From Agrostemma githago (taxonomy: Eukaryota; Streptophyta; Magnoliopsida; Caryophyllales; Caryophyllaceae), in assembly GCA_958450325.1 (NCBI GenBank), contig OY288261.1, positions 15,303,277 to 15,367,276 on the forward strand: DNA of 64,000 nt. Direction: 5' to 3'. This document shows, piece after piece, positions 46,618-56,690 of this stretch. The translations under genes and the position numbers were made by a program. Positions within the stretch are counted from its first letter, which is position 1. Every line of letters starts with the position of its first letter. Below the pieces are notes generated by a model. That model was not told the origin of the DNA. It did not search any database and saw nothing but the letters and a program-made list of their open reading frames with translations.

Positions 46618-47517
46618 ACTCGACCGAGTTGGCCAATAACTCGGCCGAGTAAGGTCTGAAACACAAAGCAGAATCCTTTTTTGAAGGTCCACTCGATCGA
46701 GTCTATCGACCACCCGATCGAGTGGCCTCATCACGACAAAAGCTACGAGTCGTACATTCTTCTATTTTCTAAATTCGATAGTATTTTTTCGACTTAGGTC
46801 AACACGTGCTTAATTAATCACATGTATTTACTATCTTTTCAAACCATGCATCATCTTGTTTACTATTTAATTCAATTCAATACTTGCACAAACCGTTATT
46901 ATTCGTTATATCGTTACTAACAGTTTGTTTCCTTTGTCAATTTTTGTCGTTTATTTTATTTTACTAAAATGAACCCACATGCTAAAATTCAACTTTGACG
47001 TTAGAATTAATTGCATTAAATTGACTTAGAAACCCTTTTCAATTCGATTCACATGCTTAGGGAAAATAATCTTTGCATATCATTTTCCCGTTCAACTAAC
47101 GCGCGTATTAGAAAGTCATTCGAGTTCTTAGTAGAGGCCGCTAAGTGCGGGCGGGGTTGGGTGTCTTTTGTGGGCTTCCCAACACGTACCCTCACCCCTT
47201 ACTCAGAACCTCGGTTTCCGGATGCCCGAAACCGTTGGCGCGCGAGAGTCATTCAATACACGATATCCGATAATGTCGGTATCGGTATCAAATGCAAAGG
47301 GACGAGCCCAATAAACTCTGACATCGGAAATGGGCCGTATTTTGTATACGGCCCACTACGACATAGTGTGGGCTCGAATGGTTCCGAATAACCACAAAAT
47401 TCGGTGGCGACTCCACATAGACCTAAATTTCAATTCGATCCATTGTCATATGGAGATTCACTCGCCTACCCAAACCCGCGCGTGGCCGCGTCGGGGTGGA
47501 CCTATGTCATGTCCACA
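46618..47517 (+). repeat. 3' LTR of family A element, right part
   Basis: Resumes the LTR after the second AACGT and ends TGTCCACA at 47517. Left and right parts together equal about 2.59 kb, matching the 5' LTR. CACTC follows. Confidence 0.95.
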
Positions 47518-47529
47518 CACTCTTATGGT
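47518..47529. repeat. Overlapping TSD copies: CACTC (family A) and CTTATGGT (hAT)
   Basis: CACTC at 47518-47522 duplicates 19880-19884. CTTATGGT at 47522-47529 duplicates 51651-51658. The two share base 47522, so the hAT element landed at the very edge of the retrotransposon duplication. Confidence 0.93.
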
Positions 47530-48122
47530 TAGAGCTGGCAGTTAGTCGGGCCGGGCCGGGCTTCGTGCCTGGGTGGGCCGGCCCGGTCGTGCCTAGACCC
47601 GGGCTCGTGCCGTGCCCGGCACGGAGCTCTAGCCGACCATGCCGCCGAGGCATGGCCCGAGGCCCGGGCCCGGTCGTGCCGTGCTCGGGCCGGGTCTCGT
47701 GCCCGGCCCGTCGTGCTAGTTTCGTGCTCGTGCCCGTGTTTCGGTTTTCGTGCCGGTTTTCGGGTTTCGGGTCGTGCCTCAATCTATTTCATATTTTTTC
47801 CAGCAAAAACAAGACGCGTTTGTGTGCGACCCGAATATTTGTAGCCTTGTAGGTAATTATATATTATAATATTTGTAGCCTTGTAGCTATCACTCCACAA
47901 GTCCCACTTTGGAAATAGTTAATACTCTTTATTAAAAAAAATTGAAATTGTAAAAAAACACAATTACTAAAAATTACAATTACTAAAACAATTACAAAAA
48001 ATAATAGTAATTATACAAACTAAAAATTATAAATTAAATCTTCGTAGGATGTAAAAGAAACTAAAAAATAATTAAAGTCGACTTGTGAAATTGTAATTGA
48101 AAAAATAATTATGTCTATTACT

Positions 48123-50561
48123 CTACGATTCGACACTGCCACTCGAAGGGGTATCGTCGGTGTCGACATCACTATCTCTTGGTTCCTGACCTTGTTTTCG
48201 GTCTCTTGCATCCATCCAATCTTTGTAGCAGACACACATGCGGAGGGTGTCGCAAGACAAAGACGTACGTTTGTCGTCCAACACCCTTTTAGAGGCACTG
48301 AAGCAACGTTCGGACGCTACAGATGAAACTTGAACGGCGTAGAAGTCTCGTGCCATTGCTGACATCACCGGAAGAAATTTTTCATGTTCTCGCCACCATG
48401 CTAGAAGATCAGTGCTTAGTGTATCGAATTCGGAAATATTGTTGAAATAATCATATCGTAGGTACATATGAAATTCAGCAAGTTCGGACGCCCGTGTTTG
48501 TTGAGGAGATGGCATCAGTCGAGACATTCGTGACATGGCCTTGCCCAATCCTGCAGCGATCGTCGATCGGCTACTGCTAGCACCTGCACTTGATCGAGAA
48601 GTAGTGGTGGGGTTAGTTTGACCATAAATCCGCTCGTATTCACCAAATACTACACCAAAGTCGTGTCTAACCGAGGCCGCATAGGCCTCCTTGTCGAATT
48701 CTAGGTTCATTGCTTTTTTATAACTTTCAACAACGTTAATGGCACCCTCAAATTTCCACCTAGGGTCTAAAATCATTGCAAATACATAGACAAGAGGAAT
48801 ATCGTCCCAATATTTTAACCATTTTTCCTCCATGTCGGGTAGAAACGTAGAGTAATCAGGTAGGCCTCGATATTTTTGGAAAACAGTGGCAATATTGTCA
48901 ATATGAGCAATGAACAAAGGGATCGTGGGCTTATATGCATGAGAAAATGCAGTGGTCGCCTCCTCAAAGGCTGACAACAAGTCGATATACATTTCTATTT
49001 TCTCCCAATCATCTTCAAGTAATTGTTCATCGGGAAAACGAGTGTTCCAAAAAGTAGTTAGCGGATCCTTGTATTCTAAACATGACTGCAACATTGTGTA
49101 CATTGAATTCCACCTCGTGTTGTTCTCTGCGGGAAATTTTCTGTATTTAATTTTATTTAATTTACAAAAGTGACGCCAATCTTGGCGCCTCATTTGAGAC
49201 GTGTTCAAGTGAATAACTATTTTTTTAAACTTGGTGTGATAGTGTCGTAGACCCACTAAACCGTCCTTAACACACAGGTTTAAAATGTGACAAGCACATC
49301 GAACATGTAACAATTCACCATCTAAAAAAATATTTTGTAAACTGGTCTTCAACATGTTAGCACAAGAAGTCATAGACGTTGCATTATCAAAAGTAACTGT
49401 CAAAATTTTATCTCTAATTTCATACTCGCATATCGCTCTCACAATAACGTCGTGGATATTAGCAGCGGTATGCGGACTTTCTAATCTTGCAAATTCAATT
49501 ATTCTTTTTTGTAAAACCCAATTCTCATCTATCCAGTGAGCTGTTAAACATAGGCAAGAGTAATCGATGCGAGAGTCCCAGCCATCGGATGTTAACGATA
49601 TTTTAGACCTCATATTTTTGAAGCATTCTATAAGCTCCATTTTAGCCTCCATATATTGTTTCATTGCTTTACTTTTTACAGTTTTACGGCTTGTTTGTAG
49701 ATGAGCCGGTTGGTTTGCTTTTACGTATCTGTTAAACGCTGGGTGTTCAGATAAAGCGAAAGGTTTTTCCGTTTGAATTATCATTCTAGATAATTCCTCA
49801 GCGCATGTGTTATAATCGTACTTATACTCTTCTTCTGATTCGGGTCGGGTCACAAATTGGTCAAGGGATGTTTGACCGACCTCTTTGGGAACACATTTTT
49901 TAGCATGTCGTCCTAGGTGACCGGTACCATTTGAACTTTTACCACTAAATATACTTCCACAATTATTACACTTAGCATATTTTTTATCTACACTCTTAGT
50001 GAAATTTAGCCATACTCTACTTGTTCTACCCATCGCACACAATCTAGCCATTTCTTCTTTAGTCTCCCAAACTATACCGTCATCGGACGATTCGCTCGTT
50101 CTTGTTTGTACATTTACATTTGTGAATTGTGACACGGTTTGTGCCGATGTGTCGTGTTGTGCAGACTCTGTAAACGATTGTGGTCCTTCTGGACCTCGTT
50201 GTGTAAATTGTTGACCCGTTTGTGTAAATGAATACGATGGTAAAGGTGGTCTCCCCGACATTGCCTGATATGTCGACATATCGAAATTAAATAAGTTGGG
50301 TGTCATGGGAAAAGGTTGTTGGGACCCTTGTCCCGTTTGTGCCCCGGTTAAATCGTAACCGTAAGGGGTCGACCCGCTCGGATTGCCAAAGTTCATGAAC
50401 GAAGGCGTGACACCGGACCATTGATTAAATTGTGGGGTCGTAAATTGACCATGTGCCTCCGATTGTGGTGTTTGTGAACCGGAGGGTCGTTCGACGCTAC
50501 CTTGACGTTGTTGTGATCGACTCCTTTTTGACCCTGACTCGGTGTTGTGTGATTCAGGCAT
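48123..50561 (-). CDS. hAT superfamily transposase (BED zinc finger, RNase H-like, dimerisation domain)
   Basis: 812 residues in one exon from ATG 50561 to the stop at 48123. The N-terminal ~170 residues are glutamine/serine-rich and disordered-looking. The BED-type zinc finger (CNNC ... HLGRHAKKC) lies near residues 180-225 and should bind the TIR/subterminal repeats. The RNase H-like core shows SLTSDGWDS with the first aspartate, ILTVTFDNATSM with the second, and CACHILNLCVKDGL in the insertion domain. The C-terminal hAT dimerisation block contains SSVASERCFSASKRVLDDKR, with the expected glutamate in SER. It would cut and paste the element from nuclear DNA, giving the 8-bp duplication seen. 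No stop, frameshift or missing motif was found. A domesticated gene is unlikely because TIRs and TSD remain. The activity itself is inference. Confidence 0.94.
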   Translation of the reverse strand: MPESHNTESGSKRSRSQQRQGSVERPSGSQTPQSEAHGQFTTPQFNQWSGVTPSFMNFGNPSGSTPYGYDLTGAQTGQGSQQPFPMTPNLFNFDMSTYQAMSGRPPLPSYSFTQTGQQFTQRGPEGPQSFTESAQHDTSAQTVSQFTNVNVQTRTSESSDDGIVWETKEEMARLCAMGRTSRVWLNFTKSVDKKYAKCNNCGSIFSGKSSNGTGHLGRHAKKCVPKEVGQTSLDQFVTRPESEEEYKYDYNTCAEELSRMIIQTEKPFALSEHPAFNRYVKANQPAHLQTSRKTVKSKAMKQYMEAKMELIECFKNMRSKISLTSDGWDSRIDYSCLCLTAHWIDENWVLQKRIIEFARLESPHTAANIHDVIVRAICEYEIRDKILTVTFDNATSMTSCANMLKTSLQNIFLDGELLHVRCACHILNLCVKDGLVGLRHYHTKFKKIVIHLNTSQMRRQDWRHFCKLNKIKYRKFPAENNTRWNSMYTMLQSCLEYKDPLTTFWNTRFPDEQLLEDDWEKIEMYIDLLSAFEEATTAFSHAYKPTIPLFIAHIDNIATVFQKYRGLPDYSTFLPDMEEKWLKYWDDIPLVYVFAMILDPRWKFEGAINVVESYKKAMNLEFDKEAYAASVRHDFGVVFGEYERIYGQTNPTTTSRSSAGASSSRSTIAAGLGKAMSRMSRLMPSPQQTRASELAEFHMYLRYDYFNNISEFDTLSTDLLAWWREHEKFLPVMSAMARDFYAVQVSSVASERCFSASKRVLDDKRTSLSCDTLRMCVCYKDWMDARDRKQGQEPRDSDVDTDDTPSSGSVES

Positions 50562-51340
50562 GATTTAAATATTTTAACGGATTAACAATTAAATTATCAA
50601 ATTAATTACCAAATTAATTAACAATTTAACTAACAAATTTAATAACAATTACCAATTTAGTATTTTAGTTCAATTGACAAGTTAATATGTAAAAAATTAT
50701 TTAATGGTGACTTAATTATAAAAAATTAATAAGTGAAGATTATAATTAACTAATTAAGTAATAAACAAAAATAATTAACAAAATTAAAGTAAAAGAGATT
50801 AAGTAAGAAAATGCAAACAAAGCTTGTAGAGATCCGGAGATGCGGTCGAATATCGAGAATCGACAGACTATAATAAAAAAAACCGTAAACCCGATACGAT
50901 CAATTCTTCAATATAGTAGATTAGCACCAAAAAACGCAACCAAAACCTTCAATTCTTCAAATTTCAAGATTAATATATAATACTTGTTATATTAAGATTA
51001 TAATATTATTTATATATTATTTATAAGATTAGTAATAATTTTTATAATTAATAATTTTTATATATATTAGTAATAATTTTATAAGATTAGACGATTAGAA
51101 TTTAGAAATGTATACTTATAGAGTATTGAAATTTTCAAAAAATTGATAAGAATGATTATAAGATTAGAAGAAGAATAGAATGATTTGTGAAATGAAGATG
51201 GATGAAAGTGGGTAATTTATAGGAAAAGAAATGAAAAAAAAAATATAGAGGAATGGGAAGGATTGAGCCGTTGGATTGTTGGAATTTGGAAAAGGGAAGA
51301 CTGAAGAGTAGAGGTGGCAGAGCAGCAGGCCAGCAGTCAG
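50562..51340. other. hAT 5' non-coding region
   Basis: AT-rich sequence upstream of the transposase ATG, presumably with its promoter; TATATA runs near 51010-51070 are too many to single out a TATA box. Confidence 0.5.
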
Positions 51341-51640
51341 AGCAGAGAGCCGTTGAGGCCGTGCCGGGCCGGGCCGGGCCGCGCCTCGGGCCCGCCGTGC
51401 CCGGGTCGGTCGTGCCTGGTCGGGCCAGCCCACGTGCCTGTCAGCGGGCTGTCAGTGGGCCGTGCCGGATCAGGCCCGGTCGTGCCCGTGCCTGGCACGG
51501 GGTTTTCACCCACTTCTTCGCCGCGGCCCGACCCGAGGCCCGACGGGCCGTGCCCGTGCCAGGCCCGATTTCGCACTCGTGCCGGGCCCGTCGTGCCAAA
51601 TTTCGTGCCGGACCGGGCCGGCGGCGGCCCGGCCCGAACT
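51340..51640. repeat. GC-rich subterminal repeats of the hAT element
   Basis: Many GCCGGGCCGGGC, CCCGTGCC and GGGCCGTGCC units; a mirror set lies at 47545-47790. hAT transposases commonly bind repeated subterminal motifs. The R/G/P-rich ORFs here are by-products of the composition. Confidence 0.8.
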
Positions 51641-51658
51641 GCCTGCTCTACTTATGGT

Positions 51659-52562
51659 GACATTATATGTTGCATTACTGTTACAGTAACCCTCTTACCG
51701 TGACATTATTACAGTAAAAGCATTACAATGGCAACATTTATGGTAATAATTGACAAAATTTACTGTGAAAATTTTAAGAAAAGTATAAGACTACTATGTT
51801 TATAAAATTTAGTATGGTGACAATATTCATAGAAAATGGTAGTACAAGTTTCATTGTGAAAAATATTTTAATCAAAGTACAATAGATAAACGAGACAAAG
51901 GGAGTACGAAGTAAGATAGCCTACGTGGGATTTGAAATCTCGCATCATTCGTGCTACTACATGATGCTCAACCAATTGAGCTAATATGATAATATGATTT
52001 AGGAGTTTTTAATTACAGTAGATCAGAAACTTGATGAAGTCGCATCAAGAAAAAAGTTGATTAAACACTGTTATACAGAGTAATATAATTATATCTTCAA
52101 TAATCAATTATACGATGAAAAATTACCTTATCAAATCACTTGTTACAAATTGTGTACAATATCATCAATATATTACTATACGGAGTACCTTATTTGATTT
52201 GTTCCCACTCATTGGAAATTTTCTAGGGTTTGTCTGAATTTGGGGGGAAATAAAAAAATTGAAAACTATGATTAAATATGAATTATTAGATCCTCATAAC
52301 TGTTTAATGATTTTCTGTAGAATTATTATTAAAAGAATTAGAGAATGAAAGAAAAAAGAAACAGAGAGATATGAAAAAATTGATTTGATTGGAATGAAAT
52401 GGGTAGGCTATTAGGCTTTGTGAAGGTAACGTACATGATGCTTGGATGTTTGAATAAGTGGGTGACGTGGATGAATTTGGCGCGCATGATGCTATCAGAT
52501 CCTATGGTCTATATTTACGGGACGGACTCACCTAAGGAGGAGGACTCATCGGATCCTCACTC
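51659..52562. mobile_element. Right part of the TIR element split by family A and hAT
   Basis: Continues GACATTATATGTTGCATTAC, as in the intact repeat unit at 19799-19820, and ends with GGACGGACTCACCTAAGGAG, inverse to 19391-19440. Joined with 19391-19884 it would be about 1.4 kb. Confidence 0.8.
51914..51990 (-). other. tRNA-derived relic (SINE-like or tRNA pseudogene)
   Basis: The minus strand has TAGCTCAATTGGTTGAGC, a good box A / D-arm, and 30 bases later GATTTCAAATCCC, a box B-like T-loop. The anticodon arm does not form a normal 7-base loop and the acceptor ends do not pair, so it is not a functional tRNA. Confidence 0.5.
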
Positions 52563-54041
52563 TATATAGATTTAGGTTCATGTGAGAACCCCTCCTTCAA
52601 TGAGAACCATGAGAACTAGAATATGAGTCATTAGATCATAGTGTTCAATCTCATTCGTTGGATCCTTCAAAATTCTTCAATCCCATCAATTAATCACAAT
52701 TGCTTGAGCCTTCAACCCGTAAGGTCGTAACTCCTCCTTCTACAAAATTCTTCGACCCGTAATCCTTTAATCCATAATTCTTCAATCGACCATTGAATTC
52801 AATTTTCAATCCATCAATTTTTCAATCGACTTTTCTTTAATCCATCAATTCATCACAATTGGGACCCCATTAACCTAAGTAACTTTTAATTTATTTATTT
52901 TTAAATTAATTATTTTATGAGTTAACTTATTCGATTAAATTCATTATTTCATTACAATAGTAATAGTATTATCGTCGGCAAATATAATTGCAATAATCCC
53001 AGCTATTGTTTTTTTTTTCCAAATTTCCTGATTGACTTAGGTGTTCATCTAAAATATTGTTCTTTAATTTCTTTTGTACGGATTTTATATGGAATACAAC
53101 ACTTCTTCTTCAAGCCCTACTCGATTTAATTTCTTTTTTCAATTTTAGCGTACCATTTTTCAATTTTAGCATACCATTGTCGTACCCTCTTTTAATTATG
53201 GTGTATCCCTTTTCAATTTTTGCGTACCCTTTCTTAAATTTATCATACCCTTTTTAAATTTTAGCGTACCCTTTTTAAATTTCAGCGTATCCTTTTTCAA
53301 TTTCAATTTTAGCGTACCCTTTTCAAATTTTAGCGTACCCCTTTTCACTTTTAGCGTACTTTTTTTCAATTTCAATTTTAGCGTACCCTTTTTCAATTCA
53401 ATTTTAGCGTACCCTCACTTTTGAATTTTAGCGTACATTTTTTTAATTTTGGTGTACCCCTTCTCAATTTTAGCGTACCCATTTTGGTGTACCCTTTTTT
53501 AATTTTAAGTGAATAAATTCTGTAATAACGAGAATACCCTTTATTAATTTAGCATGGCGAAGCCTAGGAACGTCGCTGACATGATATCATTTCTGCTATA
53601 TACAACTTTGTGGGGGAGAGCATGCATGATGACAGAGCCACAGTGTTTGCATACTACAAAGAAGGCGCAACTGACCCGACATTCCTCTACTTTGCTCACG
53701 GTCTCAAGGAGATCAAGTGTTAGGGATTGGAGTTATATATTTGTCTTCTTAGGAAGCTTGTGTTGGTTTTACTTCAATTCTCGTTCATTTGCTGAGTAAA
53801 CAACTTGAAGTGTTCTTGAGACTGAGTCACTGTTTTGTTTTTGTCATATTGATGAATTCGGATTTCCTTGCATACTTTCTCCATACTCTTATCATTTACT
53901 TTTGGTAAAGATGAGTCAAATGATTTGCGTAAGAGTGGGGATGAATTTCAATTAATGTATATCGTTAGATCTTTTAAAATCTAATGGTTAGGAGAAGTTC
54001 TCACAGTTCTCATTATACTATAGGTTCTCACCGGATCTTGA

Positions 54042-54043
<2 letters not shown>
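52563..54043. mobile_element. TIR element with GAGAACC-type ends and a TTTTAGCGTACCC motif array
   Basis: The left end (TGTGAGAACC..AATGAGAACCATGAGAAC) is the inverse of the right end at 53985-54043, with a TA tract on the right and a short one on the left. At 53130-53510 a unit like TTTTTCAATTTTAGCGTACC recurs more than a dozen times. The small ORFs at 53057-53257 and 53554-53799 have no recognised domain. Confidence 0.8.
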
Positions 54044-54124
<81 letters not shown>

Positions 54125-54133
54125 GAGAGAGAG
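54044..54133. repeat. (TA)n then (GA)n microsatellite
   Basis: TA run to 54088, then GA with one interruption to about 54133, ending in a G run at the next TIR element. Confidence 0.95.
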
Positions 54134-56592
54134 GGGGGGTCTCTAATGAGTCCCTCATCTATATTGAGTCCCTAAGTCTTCTTCCCATCCGTTGGATGGG
54201 AGATAGATGGAGGGACGAGATCCATCATTATATTTAAAAAAAAAGGAGAAGATATTGCTTCCATCAAAATAGGAAGGAATTTATTTTAGTACGTATCATT
54301 CATACTTTCTTTCATTCATTCATTCTCTGTCATTCATTCATTCATTCATTCTCTATTCTCTCATTCATCACTGAATTTCTCATTCGCGTTGCTGCCATTT
54401 ACTTCAAAACAACAAAATCAAGAACTTATTCAGTCATTCATCGTCATCTTCGCGCTGCTGCAATATATATTTGATAAATCCGGCTAAAAATTTTCATTCA
54501 ATGGCGGATATGCAAATCGTAGAACACACCAACGGTGAGTATATGCCTTGTAATTTATACTGGAAACGTCATGGAAGTCATTGATATGATACTAAATTAT
54601 TAGTTTTTGCTTTTCTACGTTAAATTATTAGATGTCTAATTCATCATATGGAGTTTGCGCACACAAAAGATATTGAGTTATTGTAGTTCACATACTGTGT
54701 TACTTTAGTTTGTAGCATCTGTTATTGTAATGTCTACCATCTGTTACTTTAACTCATTACAATCGTTACTTTAGTGCTTTTCATCTGTTATTGTAATTCA
54801 TTAGAGTATCGTAAGGATTTCTGAAACCGCCATATTAAAAAAAGATATTGTTTCCTATAATAATGAAACGTGATTGCCACCAAAATAGGAAACAATATCA
54901 AAGAGTAACGCCAACATTCAAAGAGATATATACTGCTTATACTATAGTCCCCGACTTTCAATCAAAATAACATACAATCAAAGTAAACGAGTTCAGAAAA
55001 ATTATTAGTTTCTACTTATCTACGCCGAACTGCACATTATTAGATTTCTGATTCATCATGTGAAATTTGCGCAGACAAAAGATAGTGAATTATTATAGTT
55101 CACATACTGTGTTACTTTAGTGCATAGCATATTTTATTTTAATGACTACCATCTGTTACTTTAATTCATTACACTCGTCACTTTAGTGCTTTTCATCTGT
55201 TATTGTAGCGAATTAAAGTATCGTAAGGATTTGTGAAACAGTCATATTAAAAAAATAATAAATAAAAAAAGATAATGTTTCCTATAATAATGCGACGTGA
55301 TTGCCACCAAAATAGGAAACAATATCAAAGAGTAACGCCATATTAAAAAAAATATATTGCTTCCTATAATTATGGGATGTAATGACTTCAAAATAGGAAA
55401 CAATATCAAAGAGTATCGTCAACTTTCAAAGAAAGATACTGCGTCATACTCTAATTTCTGATCATTATATGAATTTTTTGCACTTCATCTGTTACTTTAA
55501 TTCTTGTTATCTGTTACTTTAATCAATATTTCAAGTTTTGATTGTTTTTTTTCGCCACGTTTATGTATTGGCACTCTTATTGTTTTTCAGTAGACGCAAA
55601 AGCACATGAATGATGTAGGGATGTGGCTTGTGAATTCGATGTGAGGAGGTACACAACAAAAAGATGGCGCGGTGGTGAGATTAAATCAAAGCTTATGAGA
55701 TGATGATGAAGAAGACGAAGAGGACGAGGAGAACGAAGAAGAAGCAGAATTCTAAGTAGGACATTATATTGTTAAAGTAAACATACATTATTCGTTAGAG
55801 TAACATACTTAATGAGTTACAGTAACACAGATTATGAGTAACAAGTGTGAAACATTGAAATTGTAATGGAGTTGATTCAGTTGGAATCATGTACCACTTT
55901 TTGTTTTGGAGTATCTTAATAAAAGCAAACATTATTCTTTCTGTTAATTGAAACTCCTATTTTTGCAAGAGATTATTATGCAACGTAACAGATTTTATGA
56001 GTTAAAGTAGCATTGTTCATGAATTAGAGTAACACATTGTATGAGTTAGAGTAACACATTGTATGAGTTAGAGTAATAGTTTTCGCAAGAGACTATTATG
56101 CAACGTAACATATTTTATGAGTTAAAGTAACACAATTCATGAATTAGAGTAACACATCGTATGAGTTAGAGTAACATAGTTTATGGGTTATGACAGTAAC
56201 ATATGAGTTAAAGTAACACAGTTCATGAATTAGAGTAACACATCGTATGAGTTAAAGTAACATAGTTTATGGGTTATGGCAGTAACATAGTAACATACGT
56301 ACAATGGCAATAGGGAGCGGATGATTTTTCGGTGAAGATGAAAAAAAACTTAATTTTAAAGAAAGTTGTTGTGTGAGAGAAAGAGACACTTAAAAATTTG
56401 ATAAGAGAGAGAAAATTTGTATTGAGATAATTAAGAAGGGGAGAGAGAATAATGAAGATGAAAAAAACCAAGATTTGTTAGTTATTTCCTTAATTAACAA
56501 AACAAACCATACTCATTAATCTATCTATAATCTAAGGGCTGAGGTGAGGACTCACGGACTCAATTATGATAAGTGGACTCACCTGATCTCTC

Positions 56593-56595
<3 letters not shown>
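54134..56595 (+). mobile_element. TIR element copy 1 (about 2.46 kb) with gene relics
   Basis: The left end GGGTCTCTAATGAGTCCC..ATTGAGTCCC is inverse-related to the right end near 56530-56595. It contains an ATG-started short frame (54501, MADMQIVEHTN) followed directly by GTGAGT, resembling a first exon. A possible acceptor TTTTTCAG at about 55590 precedes a short exon with an acidic tail (DDDEEDEEDEENEEE) ending near 55755. The rest is dense in TAAAGTAACA / GTTACTTTAA motifs. The encoded protein is not recognisable. A second copy in opposite orientation follows at 56688-59467. Confidence 0.75.

Positions 56596-56687
<92 letters not shown>
56596..56687. repeat. (TA)n microsatellite between inverted TIR copies
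   Basis: About 90 bases of pure TA at the centre of a 5.3 kb inverted arrangement. Confidence 0.96.

Positions 56688-56690
<3 letters not shown>

Larger units (their letters stand above)
19885..47517 (+). mobile_element. Complete Tat/Retand/Ogre-like Ty3/gypsy retrotransposon (family A) with two nested insertions
   Basis: LTRs at 19885-22472 and 35229-36922 plus 46618-47517 share TGTAGACA..TGTCCACA termini and are flanked by CACTC on both sides. The internal part has a PBS matching the tRNA-Arg type, Gag-PR-RT-RH-aRNH-IN in one frame, an antisense gene between integrase and 3' LTR, and a GTGGGGGATC polypurine tract. The archaeal-type RNase H and extra antisense gene point to the Tat lineage. 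A solo LTR (23472-25936) and an Athila-like element (36923-46612) are nested inside. Removing both with their duplicated bases leaves about 15.5 kb. Confidence 0.95.
47530..51650 (-). mobile_element. hAT DNA transposon with TIRs, 8-bp TSD and full transposase
   Basis: The left end TAGAGCTGGCAG and the right end CTGCCTGCTCTA are inverse repeats (11 of 12 match), with CTTATGGT on both sides. Length is 4121 bp. GC-rich subterminal arrays of GGCCCGGGCC/CGTGCC motifs lie at 47545-47790 and 51340-51640. The single transposase frame on the minus strand has no interruption, so the element could be autonomous. Confidence 0.95.

Noticed and set aside
51253..51703. Proline/arginine/glycine-rich ORFs at the right end of the hAT element
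   Set aside because: By-product of the GC-rich subterminal repeats; open in several overlapping frames.
51914..51990. Functional tRNA gene
   Set aside because: The anticodon stem-loop and acceptor stem do not form; kept only as a relic.
53196..53396. Lysine/leucine repeat ORF (KGTLKLKLKK pattern)
   Set aside because: Translation of the TTTTAGCGTACCC motif array; both strands give repeats of the same kind.
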